A stretch of DNA of 64,000 nucleotides from Parabacteroides acidifaciens (GTDB lineage Bacteria; Bacteroidota; Bacteroidia; Bacteroidales; Tannerellaceae), in assembly GCF_003363715.1 (NCBI RefSeq), contig NZ_QREV01000002.1, positions 1 through 64,000 of the forward strand, given 5' to 3'. Each line of letters starts with the position of its first letter. Positions within the stretch are counted from its first letter, which is position 1. The translations under genes were made by a program, and so were the position numbers. Below the pieces are notes generated by a model. That model searched no databases. It saw only the letters and a program-made list of their open reading frames with translations, and had not been told where the DNA came from. Positions 9,299 to 20,536 of this stretch are shown here, in pieces.

Positions 9299-9374
9299 GA
9301 CCGTCCTCATCGCCTTTGTGACCGTCTTCATTGGAATGGCGACCGTCTTCATAGGGTATGACGACCGTCCTCAT
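9299..9374. repeat. Four-copy 12-bp repeat with 21-22 bp period
   Basis: GACCGTCYTCAT occurs at 9299, 9320, 9341 and 9363, so the spacings are 21, 21 and 22 bp, close to two helical turns. The array is flanked by a 9-bp inverted repeat (TCGCCATGA at 9289-9297 and its complement at 9371-9379). The spacers between copies differ. Function unknown; it resembles a small iteron-like or protein-binding array rather than coding DNA. Confidence 0.7.
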
Positions 9375-9618
9375 GGCGATAAAGTGCCGGGAAAATGAAA
9401 TAAAGGTTGACTTCCCGGCAATAAACTCCCGAAAAAGGGGAAAGAGTCCCTTTTTGACGTCTGAAAAGTGGATTAACATTTATTCTGTTTCGGGCTTCTT
9501 TTGGGCTTAAAAAATGCGTTTTATACAATAAGCCCCTCTCTGGAGTCTCAATTGGTGAAAACAGGTCGTGCATTGCTTTGTTTAGGATACCGTGGATGCC
9601 TGCCACAGGTCCCGTGTT

Positions 9619-11223
9619 TTATAGATTGATCACGTTCTGTTCGAACTGCTCTTTGTTGCCGATTGCTTTATTCCGTATCTTACTCCGGTAGTTGTAAATG
9701 GTAGCTAAAGAATATCCTAAGAAATGGGCGATCCGGTTGCTGTCCGTTACTCCTAAGCGGATCAGTGCGAATATGCGCAGTTCCGTTGTCAGCAGTTCCC
9801 CTGATTTAGGATAAATCCGTCCTTCCTCTATCAACAGGCTGTTGAACGAAGAAATAAAATGGGGGAACAGTTCCAGGAAAGACTTATCAAACTCATTGTA
9901 GAACGCTTTCCGTTCGTCACGGATAAACTGTTCGGATTTGATGGCTTTGAACAGGTCGTCTATGCGTGAGGCCATTGCCAGTTTAGCTAACGAATGGCGG
10001 TAAGTGTCCAATTGGTCCAGATAAGCGACGCAGCGGTCCAGATAGCGGGCGATATATACTTCCTTGATTTTACCGGTCTGTTCCAGCTCCTTATTCACGG
10101 CTTGCAATTGCTTGTTGGTTTGGCTCAGATCCCGGCGCATGGCCGATAGCTTTTTCATCCACCGGTACAGATAGAAGATCGTTGCAATCAGGAAAAGAGA
10201 CAGAAGGCTGATACTTATTAGCAGTGTGCGCGATATCTGGCGTTCTCTTTTCTCCTTTAATTTGTAGGCTTTGTCGATAATCGGGAAGAACTGTGTGACC
10301 TCGATAAATCGTAAACGAGCATTACATGAAACGGCATCCTCCATGGAGCAATTCAGATATTTGTAGGCGCGGTCTATCTCGCCCTGTCGGTAGATGAGTT
10401 GTGCTAACTTTTGCAAGGAGGCATATTCTTTTGTTGCCGATTGCAAATCCAATATGGCTGTTTGTGCCAGGTAATAGATCTGCTTATCTGTATCGTGCAT
10501 TGCGTCGTACACTTCGGACAGTGTATAGTAGATAAACGTTTTCTGGCGTATATCCGGTTCTTGTTCTAAAAGGCCGTATAGAATCACCAATGAACTGTCT
10601 GGCTTACCGTCGACTATCCATTTTTCAGCCCGGACAATGTCCTGGTTTATTCCCGGTACAGGTGTTGCCAGGATAGAATCGCGGTAGGCATTGGTCTTTT
10701 GCAGGTATTTCTGCCTTTCGTCATCATGTGTCGTATAATCGGTCAACCAGCCATAATAGGCTCGGAACGTACCGTAATAATAATTCAAGGTCTTTTGATC
10801 CAGCTCTTTAGGGTTGATCTGCTCTAACTTTTCGAGTGCTTCGTTATACATTCCCATGACTCCCATGACTTCCGCCTGGTTGATAATGAGTTCATTTTTT
10901 AATTCGGGATGATTCAGCGAAGGGAGTAAATTGATCTTGCTGTTTATATAATATAAGGAAGAATCGGCCTGATAATGCAGGTAGAGGTGGTATAGCAAAC
11001 CGTACAGGTTATATTTCTCTTCATCGTCTTTTGATTGGTATAACTGTTGTTTCAGATCGTTGATTTCTTTTTCTTTTTTTATATGGAAGGTTTGTTTTCT
11101 GGCTATTATTCCGTCCAACTCTTCCAGGACAATCTCGTTTGTTGTCTTTTCGGCGAACAGGCAAAGCGGACAGGCGAATAGTAATAATATAAGGTAACAG
11201 GTAATATTTTTCATTATCATCAT
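9619..11223 (-). CDS. DUF6377-type membrane-tethered transcriptional regulator
   Basis: A 534-residue protein with an N-terminal signal/anchor segment, a helical TPR-like region (about residues 30-325), one strong transmembrane helix (about 330-353), a coiled coil (about 360-385), and a C-terminal helix-turn-helix of LuxR-like character ([28 protein letters not shown] split across about 483-511). The pattern matches Bacteroidetes DUF6377 proteins. The topology suggests an extracytoplasmic TPR sensor joined directly to a cytoplasmic DNA-binding domain. It is divergent from the GH97/SusCDE genes, which it probably regulates (inference from position). A -7 box TATATTTG lies at 11246-11239 on the same strand. 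M1, M2 and M4 are possible starts. Confidence 0.75.
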   Translation of the reverse strand: MMIMKNITCYLILLLFACPLCLFAEKTTNEIVLEELDGIIARKQTFHIKKEKEINDLKQQLYQSKDDEEKYNLYGLLYHLYLHYQADSSLYYINSKINLLPSLNHPELKNELIINQAEVMGVMGMYNEALEKLEQINPKELDQKTLNYYYGTFRAYYGWLTDYTTHDDERQKYLQKTNAYRDSILATPVPGINQDIVRAEKWIVDGKPDSSLVILYGLLEQEPDIRQKTFIYYTLSEVYDAMHDTDKQIYYLAQTAILDLQSATKEYASLQKLAQLIYRQGEIDRAYKYLNCSMEDAVSCNARLRFIEVTQFFPIIDKAYKLKEKRERQISRTLLISISLLSLFLIATIFYLYRWMKKLSAMRRDLSQTNKQLQAVNKELEQTGKIKEVYIARYLDRCVAYLDQLDTYRHSLAKLAMASRIDDLFKAIKSEQFIRDERKAFYNEFDKSFLELFPHFISSFNSLLIEEGRIYPKSGELLTTELRIFALIRLGVTDSNRIAHFLGYSLATIYNYRSKIRNKAIGNKEQFEQNVINL

Positions 11224-11238
11224 TGACTTTGTTTTTCA

Positions 11239-11246
11239 CAAATATA
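11239..11246 (-). promoter_or_regulatory. -7 box of the DUF6377 regulator gene
   Basis: TATATTTG on the reverse strand fits the Bacteroidetes -7 consensus TAnnTTTG and lies 16 bp upstream of the ATG. No clear TTG is at the expected -33 position. Confidence 0.5.
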
Positions 11247-11395
11247 TAAATATTAAGTATCCGAGGTGCAGAAAACGGTAAGAAATATTTATTAAAGGCT
11301 GTAGAAAAGGTGTGGATATGATTCTGGCAGTTCACAAAGACTTATATTTTTAAAAAAGATGTTTAATAGTAATTGTTTGTAGAATAGTGTGTTAG

Positions 11396-13753
<2,358 letters not shown>

Positions 13754-13760
13754 TAGCTTC

Positions 13761-13792
13761 AATAGGTTGAAGACAAATAGGTTTTAATAGGT
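13761..13792 (+). repeat. Three AATAGGT direct repeats before susC
   Basis: AATAGGT occurs at 13761, 13776 and 13786 in the 98-bp gap between the GH97 and SusC-like genes. The role is unknown; the copies could bind a regulator or affect the transcript. No convincing terminator is in the gap, so readthrough into susC is plausible. Confidence 0.35.
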
Positions 13793-13851
13793 ATTTCTCT
13801 AATTTGCAACAAAATAAACATAAGTAATAACAATCTTAAATTCTCTAATGC

Positions 13852-16833
13852 ATGAAACAAAAAATTTACTCTTGCAGTGCAAGAGTAAGCCTATTAGTAC
13901 TAATAGGCTTACTGTGTAACTTTAGCATTTTTGCGCAAGACATTACAGTCAGAGGTAATGTAAAAGATGTGACCGGCGAGCCGATTATCGGTGCCAGTGT
14001 TCTTCAGGTTGGTACGACAAACGGGATCATTACCGATGTAGACGGTAATTTCTCTTTAACCGTACCCGGAAACTCTTCGATCAATATTTCGTATATCGGC
14101 TATATCCCTCAGACCTTAGCCGTTAATGGACAGACTTCTTTTAATATCATCTTGAAGGAGGATGTGGAAGCGTTGGACGAAGTGGTTGTTGTCGGTTACG
14201 CTACGGGAAGTAAGCGGACAATATCCGGTGCCGTTGAAAAGATTAAGAAAGAAGACATGAATGTCGGAGTCGTAACGAACCCGCTCGAGTCAATCAAGGG
14301 AAAAGTGGCCGGTGTGGTCATCAACAAACAGGGAGGCGACCCGGCTTCCACTCCCTCTATCCGTGTGCGTGGTACGACTTCATTATCCGGCGGTAACGAT
14401 CCGTTGGTTGTGATAGACGGTGTTTTCGGTGACTTAGGCTTACTGAATGCGCTTTCTCCTTCCGACATCGAGACCTTTACGATTTTGAAGGATGCTTCCG
14501 AAACCGCCCAGTATGGTTCACGCGGTGCCAGCGGTGTAATTGTCGTTACTACGACGAAAGGGAAGGCGGGAGCCGTCAGCCTGAACTATGACGGGACATT
14601 CGGCGTGGAAAGCGTCTATAAGAACATTGATATGCTGAATGCCGCGCAATACCGGTCGGCCGTAGAGGTCGGTGGGTATGTCAATGCCCTCGACGGCGGT
14701 GCGAGCACGAACTTCATGAAGGAGATGCAACGTACCGGTTTCACGCAGAACCATCGCGTCTCTTTCGGTGCCGGAAACGAGCAATCCAATTACCGCGCTT
14801 CGATCGGCGTGATTGCACAGGACGGTATTATTGACGGTAGCGATATGCGCAATTATACCGCTAAGTTGGATGCGAACCAGCGGATGTTCGACGATCGTCT
14901 GAAAATAGAATTCGGCATGTTCGGTTCCAAGAAGGTGAATAACTATGTGAACGATCACCAGAAAACATTCTATTCCGCCGCTTCTTTCAATCCGACTCTC
15001 CCTGCTGCCCAAAATGTAGATGGAACGTGGCCGGAAGATCCGAACGCAAACGAAATAGACAACCCGTTAGGACGTCTGACCATACAGGATAAGGAAGACA
15101 ATGCCTACCTGAATGCACACGGTAAGCTCTCGTTCAACTTTACCCCTGATCTGATGTTGAGTGTATTCGGCTCTTATACCTATAATGAGAAGATCAACTC
15201 GACCTACATTCCGAATAATATCAAAGCCGGTATCCGTGAAGGTAGCGGTAAGGCCAGCAAGACGCAGAAGAACAGCGATGTACTGATGGGAAATATCACG
15301 TTGTCCTATAAGAAAGACTTCGGAAAGAATCATGTTGATGTTTTAGGATTGATGGAAGGGCAGAGCTATAAGTTCAATGGTTTCGGTGCTGACGCACGCG
15401 GCTTCGGTACGAACTATTTCGGATATGACAACCTGAAAGCAGGAGCAAATGTGAAGTATGGCGATGTTACTTCTTATGCCAACTCTTACAATATCTCTTC
15501 TTTTATGGCCCGTCTTAACTATATGTTTGACGACCGTTATATCGCAACTGTCAACCTGCGTACCGACGGTTCTTCCAAATTAGGTGAAAACAATAAGTGG
15601 GGCTTCTTCCCTTCTGCTTCTGCGGCATGGGTAATCAGCAACGAGGCATTCCTGAAGGATATCGAACAGATTACGAACATCAAAATCAGAGCCGGTTACG
15701 GTCTGACCGGTAACCAGGATGCCATATCTCCTTACAACTCATTGTCCCTGATGCAACCTACGGGTATCACGACTGTCAACGGTCAGCAGACTGTTACTTA
15801 CGGGTATGCCCGTAACGCAAACCCGGACCTGAAATGGGAAACCAAGAAGATGTTCGACGTAGGTGTTGACTTCAGCTTGTTGGATAGCCGGATTTCCGGT
15901 TCTGTCGATTATTACAATTCCAGAACGACAGATCTTCTGTACGAATATGCCGTTCCTGTTCCGCCGTTCCTCTACAACAAGCTCTTGGCAAACTTAGGGG
16001 AAATGCAGAACAACGGTGTGGAAATAGCTTTGAGCGGCACACCGGTACAGACAAAAGATTTCGACCTGAAGATCAGTGCCAATGTCTCTTATCAGAAGAA
16101 TGAACTGAAATCATTGAGCGGAACTTATATGGGCCAGGAATTGTCTACTTCCGAATATATGCGTTTGGGTAGCATCAATGGCGCCGGTTTTATCGGTGGT
16201 AATACGGGAGTTATCTACCAGATGGTAGGACAGCCTGTAGGTGTATTCTATCTGCCTCATTCAAGAGGTCTGGTGAACGACGGTTTGGGTAGCTACACGT
16301 ACCAGGTTGAAGACCTCGACAAGAACGGTACTGTCGATATCAATGACGGCAACGACCGCTACGTGGCAGGACAGGCAACTCCTAAAGTATTCATGGGTGC
16401 CAACATCAGCATGCGTTATAAACGCTTTGACTTGCAGGTACAGATGAGCGGAGCGTTCGGACATAAGATCTATAACGGAACCTCCCTGACTTATATGAAC
16501 ATGAACACCTTCCCGACATACAACGTCTTGCCGGATGCTCCTTCCATGAACATCAAGGATAATACGGTCACTGACTATTGGCTGGAAAAAGGTGATTATG
16601 TGAATATCGATTACATCACATTGGGCTATAACTTCAATGTAAAGAAAATCGATAAAGTCATTAAGAACATACGGTTGACGGCCTCTGTCAATAACGTGCA
16701 TACATTCACGAACTATTCAGGTTTGTCGCCGATGATCAATAACACCGTTGTCGGTAGTGATATGGGTGTCGATGACAAACGCTTCTATCCGTTGACGCGG
16801 ACCTATTCTCTCGGATTAAATATAACCTTCTAA
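13852..16833 (+). CDS. susC: SusC/RagA-type TonB-dependent outer membrane transporter
   Basis: A 993-residue outer-membrane protein that imports oligosaccharides using TonB energy. The domain order is: signal peptide (residues 1-29, ending IFAQ); carboxypeptidase-regulatory-like beta domain (about 30-105, with VTGEPIIGASV and GNFSLTV); TonB-box-like stretch DEVVVVGYA (about 109-117); plug domain with RVRGTTSL and DGVFGD (about 165-190) ending in SRGASGVIVVTT; and a large beta barrel ending in LGLNITF, with the terminal aromatic residue expected for barrel assembly. It is 13 bp upstream of the SusD-like gene, its lid partner. Called a starch-type SusC from its GH97/SusE neighbours. Confidence 0.93.
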   Translation: MKQKIYSCSARVSLLVLIGLLCNFSIFAQDITVRGNVKDVTGEPIIGASVLQVGTTNGIITDVDGNFSLTVPGNSSINISYIGYIPQTLAVNGQTSFNIILKEDVEALDEVVVVGYATGSKRTISGAVEKIKKEDMNVGVVTNPLESIKGKVAGVVINKQGGDPASTPSIRVRGTTSLSGGNDPLVVIDGVFGDLGLLNALSPSDIETFTILKDASETAQYGSRGASGVIVVTTTKGKAGAVSLNYDGTFGVESVYKNIDMLNAAQYRSAVEVGGYVNALDGGASTNFMKEMQRTGFTQNHRVSFGAGNEQSNYRASIGVIAQDGIIDGSDMRNYTAKLDANQRMFDDRLKIEFGMFGSKKVNNYVNDHQKTFYSAASFNPTLPAAQNVDGTWPEDPNANEIDNPLGRLTIQDKEDNAYLNAHGKLSFNFTPDLMLSVFGSYTYNEKINSTYIPNNIKAGIREGSGKASKTQKNSDVLMGNITLSYKKDFGKNHVDVLGLMEGQSYKFNGFGADARGFGTNYFGYDNLKAGANVKYGDVTSYANSYNISSFMARLNYMFDDRYIATVNLRTDGSSKLGENNKWGFFPSASAAWVISNEAFLKDIEQITNIKIRAGYGLTGNQDAISPYNSLSLMQPTGITTVNGQQTVTYGYARNANPDLKWETKKMFDVGVDFSLLDSRISGSVDYYNSRTTDLLYEYAVPVPPFLYNKLLANLGEMQNNGVEIALSGTPVQTKDFDLKISANVSYQKNELKSLSGTYMGQELSTSEYMRLGSINGAGFIGGNTGVIYQMVGQPVGVFYLPHSRGLVNDGLGSYTYQVEDLDKNGTVDINDGNDRYVAGQATPKVFMGANISMRYKRFDLQVQMSGAFGHKIYNGTSLTYMNMNTFPTYNVLPDAPSMNIKDNTVTDYWLEKGDYVNIDYITLGYNFNVKKIDKVIKNIRLTASVNNVHTFTNYSGLSPMINNTVVGSDMGVDDKRFYPLTRTYSLGLNITF

Positions 16834-16846
16834 TTAGCATAAAAAC

Positions 16847-18463
16847 ATGAAAAAGAATATAATATATAGCTGCCTGCTTGCAGCCGCCACATTCGCTCTT
16901 CCTTCCTGTAGCTCTTTCTTGGAAGAAAACCCGAAAGACCAGATGCCGGAAGAAGAGGCTTACAAAAGCCCGGAATTGATTTACCTCAATACAGTTGCCA
17001 ATCTTTATACCCAGATCGGTGCGACCGGCGGAGGGGAAGGACTGGCAGGAACAGACCGTGGTTTGTACGACATCCAGACATTTACGAACGACGAAGCCTT
17101 GCTGCCGACTCGTGGTGGTGACTGGGAAGACGGGAAATTATGGCAACGGTTGTATCTGCATACTTGGGATAAGTCTGAAGCTCCTTTCAAAAGCGTCTGG
17201 GATTATCTTTATAAAGTGATCGGTCTGAGCAACCAGTCTATCGACAAATTGAACAGCCTGATGGAAGCGGATCCCGAGAATATCTATCTTCCCGTTTACA
17301 AAGCGGAAGTACAGGCGATCCGTGCATTATACTACTACCAGTTGCTGGATTGCTTCGGCCGTGTACCTCTGGTCGAAAAGTCGGATGTACAGATTTCGGA
17401 TGTCAAACAATCCGAAAGAAGCGAAGTGTACAATTTTGTCCGGAAGGAATTACAGGAGGCTTTGCCTTATCTGAATACGGCAAATAGTACGAAAGAAGGT
17501 GAGTATTATGGTCGTATGACACGTCCGGTGGCTTTCTTCCTATTGGCTAAGTTAGCCTTGAATGCGCAGGTCTATTCGGATGATGACTGGACGGACAACG
17601 GCGGTGCTCCTAACGGAAGTACGGATTTTGAAATGAACGGCCAGAAGGTTCTTTGCTGGGATGCTGCAATCGCTTATTGTGATTCTATTTCCAATTTGGG
17701 ATATCAGCTTTCTTCCACTTATTCATCCAACTTCAGTGTGGGGAACGAGAAGTCTGTAGAAAATATTTTCACAATCCCGATGGATCCGGCTAAGTATAGT
17801 GCCCAATTCTATTATATCATCCGTACTGTCCATTATGCACACGGTAAAGCTTATTCGATCGACGGCTGGAACGGAGCTTCTGCTTCTAAGGAATTATTAG
17901 CTTCTTTCAGAAAAAGCAAGAATGATCCCCGCTTGGAATTGTGTTTCTTCACAGGTAAAGTAACCGGTCCGGACGGCGCTCCGGTCATGGATGGTGATAA
18001 AGAGCTGGAATATAAGCCGGATGCCGTTGCCGTCGATGTGTCGGGTATCGCCGATGAAAAAACGGCCGGTGCACGCTGGAAAAAGTATGAGATCGATCCC
18101 GCCTCCCAGTCGGCAGGCAAATTGCAAAGTGTCGATTTCGTATTATACAGGTATGCCGATGTCCTGTTGATGAAGGCCGAAGCCAAAATGCGTAAAGGGG
18201 AAAGCGGTGACAATGAAATCAATGAAGTACGCGGACGTGTAGGTGCCGATGCGCTCTCCAAAGCGACTCTCAACGACCTGTTGGACGAACGTGCACGCGA
18301 GCTTTCCTGGGAAGGTGTACGCCGTCAGGATCTTGTCAGGTTCGGCAAATTCTGCGATGCGGTGGACGGCCGTCCGGCGACACAACCCTATTGCACCGTA
18401 TTCCCTATTCCGCATGATGTAGTCTTGCTGAATAAAAACCTTTCACAGAATAAAGGATATTGA
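16847..18463 (+). CDS. susD: RagB/SusD family nutrient-uptake lipoprotein
   Basis: A 538-residue surface lipoprotein. The signal peptide ends in LPSC, so Cys20 is the predicted lipid anchor, followed by the usual SusD mature start (SSFLEENPKDQ). TPR-like helices such as AEVQAIRALYYYQLLDCFGRV split over about 152-172 are a SusD hallmark, and the C-terminal ERARELSWEGVRRQDLVRFG segment (about 483-502) is the classical conserved block. It caps the SusC barrel and binds glycan. Glycan specificity is inferred from the GH97 and SusE/F-like neighbours. It lies between susC and the SusE-like gene with short gaps (13 and 39 bp). Confidence 0.92.
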   Translation: MKKNIIYSCLLAAATFALPSCSSFLEENPKDQMPEEEAYKSPELIYLNTVANLYTQIGATGGGEGLAGTDRGLYDIQTFTNDEALLPTRGGDWEDGKLWQRLYLHTWDKSEAPFKSVWDYLYKVIGLSNQSIDKLNSLMEADPENIYLPVYKAEVQAIRALYYYQLLDCFGRVPLVEKSDVQISDVKQSERSEVYNFVRKELQEALPYLNTANSTKEGEYYGRMTRPVAFFLLAKLALNAQVYSDDDWTDNGGAPNGSTDFEMNGQKVLCWDAAIAYCDSISNLGYQLSSTYSSNFSVGNEKSVENIFTIPMDPAKYSAQFYYIIRTVHYAHGKAYSIDGWNGASASKELLASFRKSKNDPRLELCFFTGKVTGPDGAPVMDGDKELEYKPDAVAVDVSGIADEKTAGARWKKYEIDPASQSAGKLQSVDFVLYRYADVLLMKAEAKMRKGESGDNEINEVRGRVGADALSKATLNDLLDERARELSWEGVRRQDLVRFGKFCDAVDGRPATQPYCTVFPIPHDVVLLNKNLSQNKGY

Positions 18464-18502
18464 TAAACAACTATAAACAGATTCATATAAAAGGACAATG
18501 AT

Positions 18503-19945
18503 ATGAAAAAGATATGCAACTATATATCCGTATTTATCCTCCTGTTGCTGGCGGTGACAGGTTGTAAGGATAACGATAACTGGACCATTATCGAAGAGGC
18601 GCAACCCGGTACGTATGTGGTCGGTAGTGCCACCATATTCAGCGGTGAGGCTTCTACGTCAGCCTTGAAGCCTGTCAAGCTGGATCTTGGTGACGGTCTG
18701 TCTGAAACGAAGCCGGAGATAATCGGTATTTATACCTGGTTGAAAGCCGGTGGTGAGTTTAATATCTCCGTATGTAAAGCGGTCGGAGAAGAGCCGGTGC
18801 ATTATGGTAAAGGGGAAGTCGTCGAGGAAGTTCCCGATGTAATCTCCATCTGCAACCTGTCTGCCGGAGGTCCGGCTTTTACAGTCGCCTCCGACGGGTT
18901 GTATAATATAATCGTTAATACCAGTCTGAACCAGGTGTCTATCCTGCCGGTGAGCTGGGGGATTATCGGTGCCGCCACAGAAGGCGCATGGGATAAGGAG
19001 ACTCCTTTCAACGCTCCGAAGTTCGATGCGACCAGTACGACGGTAGAGTGGGAGATGTCGACGACGCTGAATGCCGGTGAGTTCAAATTCCGTTATAGCG
19101 GTAACTGGGGGTATGAAATCCCATACGATGCGGCCAGCAAAGTGAAAATCTTCACCGATGTTACAGGAACGAAGGAAGGAACGGATAATATCTTGACCGA
19201 AGGTTTCAGTAGTATGGAAACGGGAGGTGCCAACCTGGTTACGAATATCGGAGGACAATTCAGCGTGTATATGAAATATGATATCCGTGCCGGGCAGTTC
19301 AGCGCTCGTTATGTCCTGACCGGTGAGCCGGTCGTTCCGCCGGCTTATCCCGAAAATCTGTTTATCGTCGGGGATGCCTTCCAGGGATGGACACCCGAAA
19401 CAGATGCGGAAGAATGTATTCCGGTAAACGGAACGCCAAGTTCATTCTGGAAGATCGCCTATCTGAATCCCGGCGGCTTTAAGTTTACGGTTAAGTTAGG
19501 TTGGGGCGGTGACTTCGGTATTGCCGAAGAGAACGCCGATGCTATAGGAGAATATACCAAAGGCGGAAACAACATCAACGTGACGACTCCGGGCTATTAT
19601 CTGATCTATGTCAATCTGGAAGACAATACCGTTTCCGTGACAGACGTGAATATCTATCTGGTCGGTAAAGTCAACGGCGGTGATTCATGGGAGTATGAGG
19701 AAGCAAATAAGTTTACGGTTGATAATGCCGCCAAGAAGATCACATCTCCTGCATTTGCGGCCGATGGTAACTTGCGCATGTGTATCAAACACCCGGGTTT
19801 GTCTGATTGGTGGCGTGCCGAATTTAATATTTACGAAGGAAAGATCGAATATCGTGGCAATGGAGGCGACCAGCCTGCTGTGCCTGTCAAAGCCGGACAG
19901 AAAGCGGTACTCGACTTCACCGATGGAACAGGCGTGATCCAGTAA
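18503..19945 (+). CDS. SusE/SusF-family starch-binding outer membrane lipoprotein
   Basis: A 480-residue lipoprotein: the signal peptide ends VTGC, with lipidated Cys at about residue 21. The mature part is a chain of beta-sandwich modules: an N-terminal SusE-like domain, then repeats with recurring aromatic motifs (SWGIIGAATEGAWD near 153, LFIVGDAFQGWTPE near 287, IYLVGKVNGGDSWEYEE near 377). Such repeats match the carbohydrate-binding modules of SusE and SusF, which hold starch at the cell surface without cleaving it. It is the last gene of the locus, and a strong terminator begins 26 bp after its stop codon. Confidence 0.87.
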   Translation: MKKICNYISVFILLLLAVTGCKDNDNWTIIEEAQPGTYVVGSATIFSGEASTSALKPVKLDLGDGLSETKPEIIGIYTWLKAGGEFNISVCKAVGEEPVHYGKGEVVEEVPDVISICNLSAGGPAFTVASDGLYNIIVNTSLNQVSILPVSWGIIGAATEGAWDKETPFNAPKFDATSTTVEWEMSTTLNAGEFKFRYSGNWGYEIPYDAASKVKIFTDVTGTKEGTDNILTEGFSSMETGGANLVTNIGGQFSVYMKYDIRAGQFSARYVLTGEPVVPPAYPENLFIVGDAFQGWTPETDAEECIPVNGTPSSFWKIAYLNPGGFKFTVKLGWGGDFGIAEENADAIGEYTKGGNNINVTTPGYYLIYVNLEDNTVSVTDVNIYLVGKVNGGDSWEYEEANKFTVDNAAKKITSPAFAADGNLRMCIKHPGLSDWWRAEFNIYEGKIEYRGNGGDQPAVPVKAGQKAVLDFTDGTGVIQ

Positions 19946-19971
19946 AAGGTTTTCACCCCTGATCGTTAAGG

Positions 19972-20015
19972 AGAGTCTGATGTGCGGCCAACAACCGTAT
20001 GTCAGACTCTTTTTT
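19972..20015 (+). terminator. Intrinsic terminator of the sus-like operon
   Basis: AGAGTCTGA (19972-19980) pairs perfectly with TCAGACTCT (20002-20010), and the hairpin runs straight into TTTTT. It ends the GH97-susCDE transcription unit. Confidence 0.85.
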
Positions 20016-20078
20016 CGTTAGAAAAAGACGCGTTCAGCTTTTTTTAGGCGAAGATGAGATATTTATGGAAAATATCCC

Positions 20079-20086
20079 TATATTTG
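20079..20086 (+). promoter_or_regulatory. -7 box upstream of the cobalamin riboswitch
   Basis: TATATTTG matches TAnnTTTG and sits 5 bp before the first paired base of the riboswitch, so transcription would begin essentially at the aptamer. It lies downstream of the sus terminator, so the riboswitch appears to have its own promoter. Confidence 0.6.
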
Positions 20087-20090
20087 TCGC

Positions 20091-20264
20091 ATGCATTGTT
20101 CCTGCTTCGCACTCTGCGGAAAAGGATTAAAAGGGAATCGGGTGTAAATCCCGAACAGTCCCGCTGCTGTAAGCTTCATAAACGGATTGGGCAATTCTTT
20201 TTGCCACTGACGAAAGTTGGGAAGGCGCTCATACCGGAAGCAAGTCAGAAGACCTGCAACGCAT
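20091..20264 (+). ncRNA. Cobalamin (B12) riboswitch
   Basis: The conserved core is clear: AAAAGGGAATCGGGTG (from 20128), CCGCTGCTGTAA (20161-20172), GCCACTG (20203), GGGAAGGCG (20219) and the B12-box AGTCAGAAGACCTGC (20243-20257). The P1 helix pairs ATGCATTGT (20091-20099) with GCAACGCAT (20256-20264), with one mismatch. A run of eight T begins directly at the end of P1. Such elements repress B12 transport or biosynthesis genes when adenosylcobalamin binds. Here no such gene follows: there is no plausible ORF before a strong hairpin at 20393, and the next gene has its own -7 box. Confidence 0.93.
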
Positions 20265-20386
20265 TTTTTTTCGACGGCTTCGAGGAAAGGCCGGAAGAGA
20301 ACATCAGAGCATTTCTGCTTGCATATTCTTTACCCGTTCCCGTAGCCTCCATTGTATTGTTTTTAATTATTTTGCCATAATAATTA

Positions 20387-20447
20387 GGAAAAGAAGCATG
20401 GATCAATATGCGGGATGAGCTCCGCTATTGGTTCATGCTTTCCTTTT
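20387..20447 (+). terminator. Long hairpin, probable terminator of the riboswitch transcript
   Basis: A roughly 20-bp imperfect stem joins the segments around 20393-20413 and 20422-20441 (for example AAGCATGGATCAATA with its complement on the far side), followed by CCTTTTA. It lies 130 bp after the aptamer and before the promoter of the next gene, so a self-contained transcript of about 350 nt is predicted. Confidence 0.6.
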
Positions 20448-20501
20448 ATCGGCATTTAAATGATTTTGATTTGACTTGCATGAAAATCGAAGGTTTTTCC
20501 G

Positions 20502-20509
20502 TAGATTTG
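20502..20509 (+). promoter_or_regulatory. -7 box of the AAA/PD-(D/E)XK gene
   Basis: TAGATTTG fits TAnnTTTG, 27 bp upstream of the ATG at 20537. A TTG at 20476 is 23 bp upstream, slightly farther than ideal. Confidence 0.5.
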
Positions 20510-20536
20510 TATTCATACTTTTAAAACAGAGGATAT

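Larger units (their letters stand above)
9008..9618. other. 611-bp non-coding region between convergent genes
   Basis: No open frame here resembles a protein. The region holds a 17-bp motif shared with a terminator near 34.0 kb (9055-9071), a four-copy 21-22 bp periodic repeat (9299-9374), and two related purine-rich stretches around 9198-9222 and 9393-9417 that share an AT-rich core followed by CCCGG. Reverse-strand frames across the periodic repeat give low-complexity peptides of the kind that are usually artefacts. Confidence 0.6.

Noticed and set aside
9098-9606. Reverse-strand frames with repetitive peptides such as MKTV and EDGRH
   Set aside because: The peptides are translations of the 21-22 bp periodic DNA repeat in different frames. 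No start signal or conserved domain supports coding.
20054-20380. 108-codon forward frame across the cobalamin riboswitch
   Set aside because: It spans the conserved aptamer, starts before the -7 box and has no protein-like features. The RNA structure explains the conservation.
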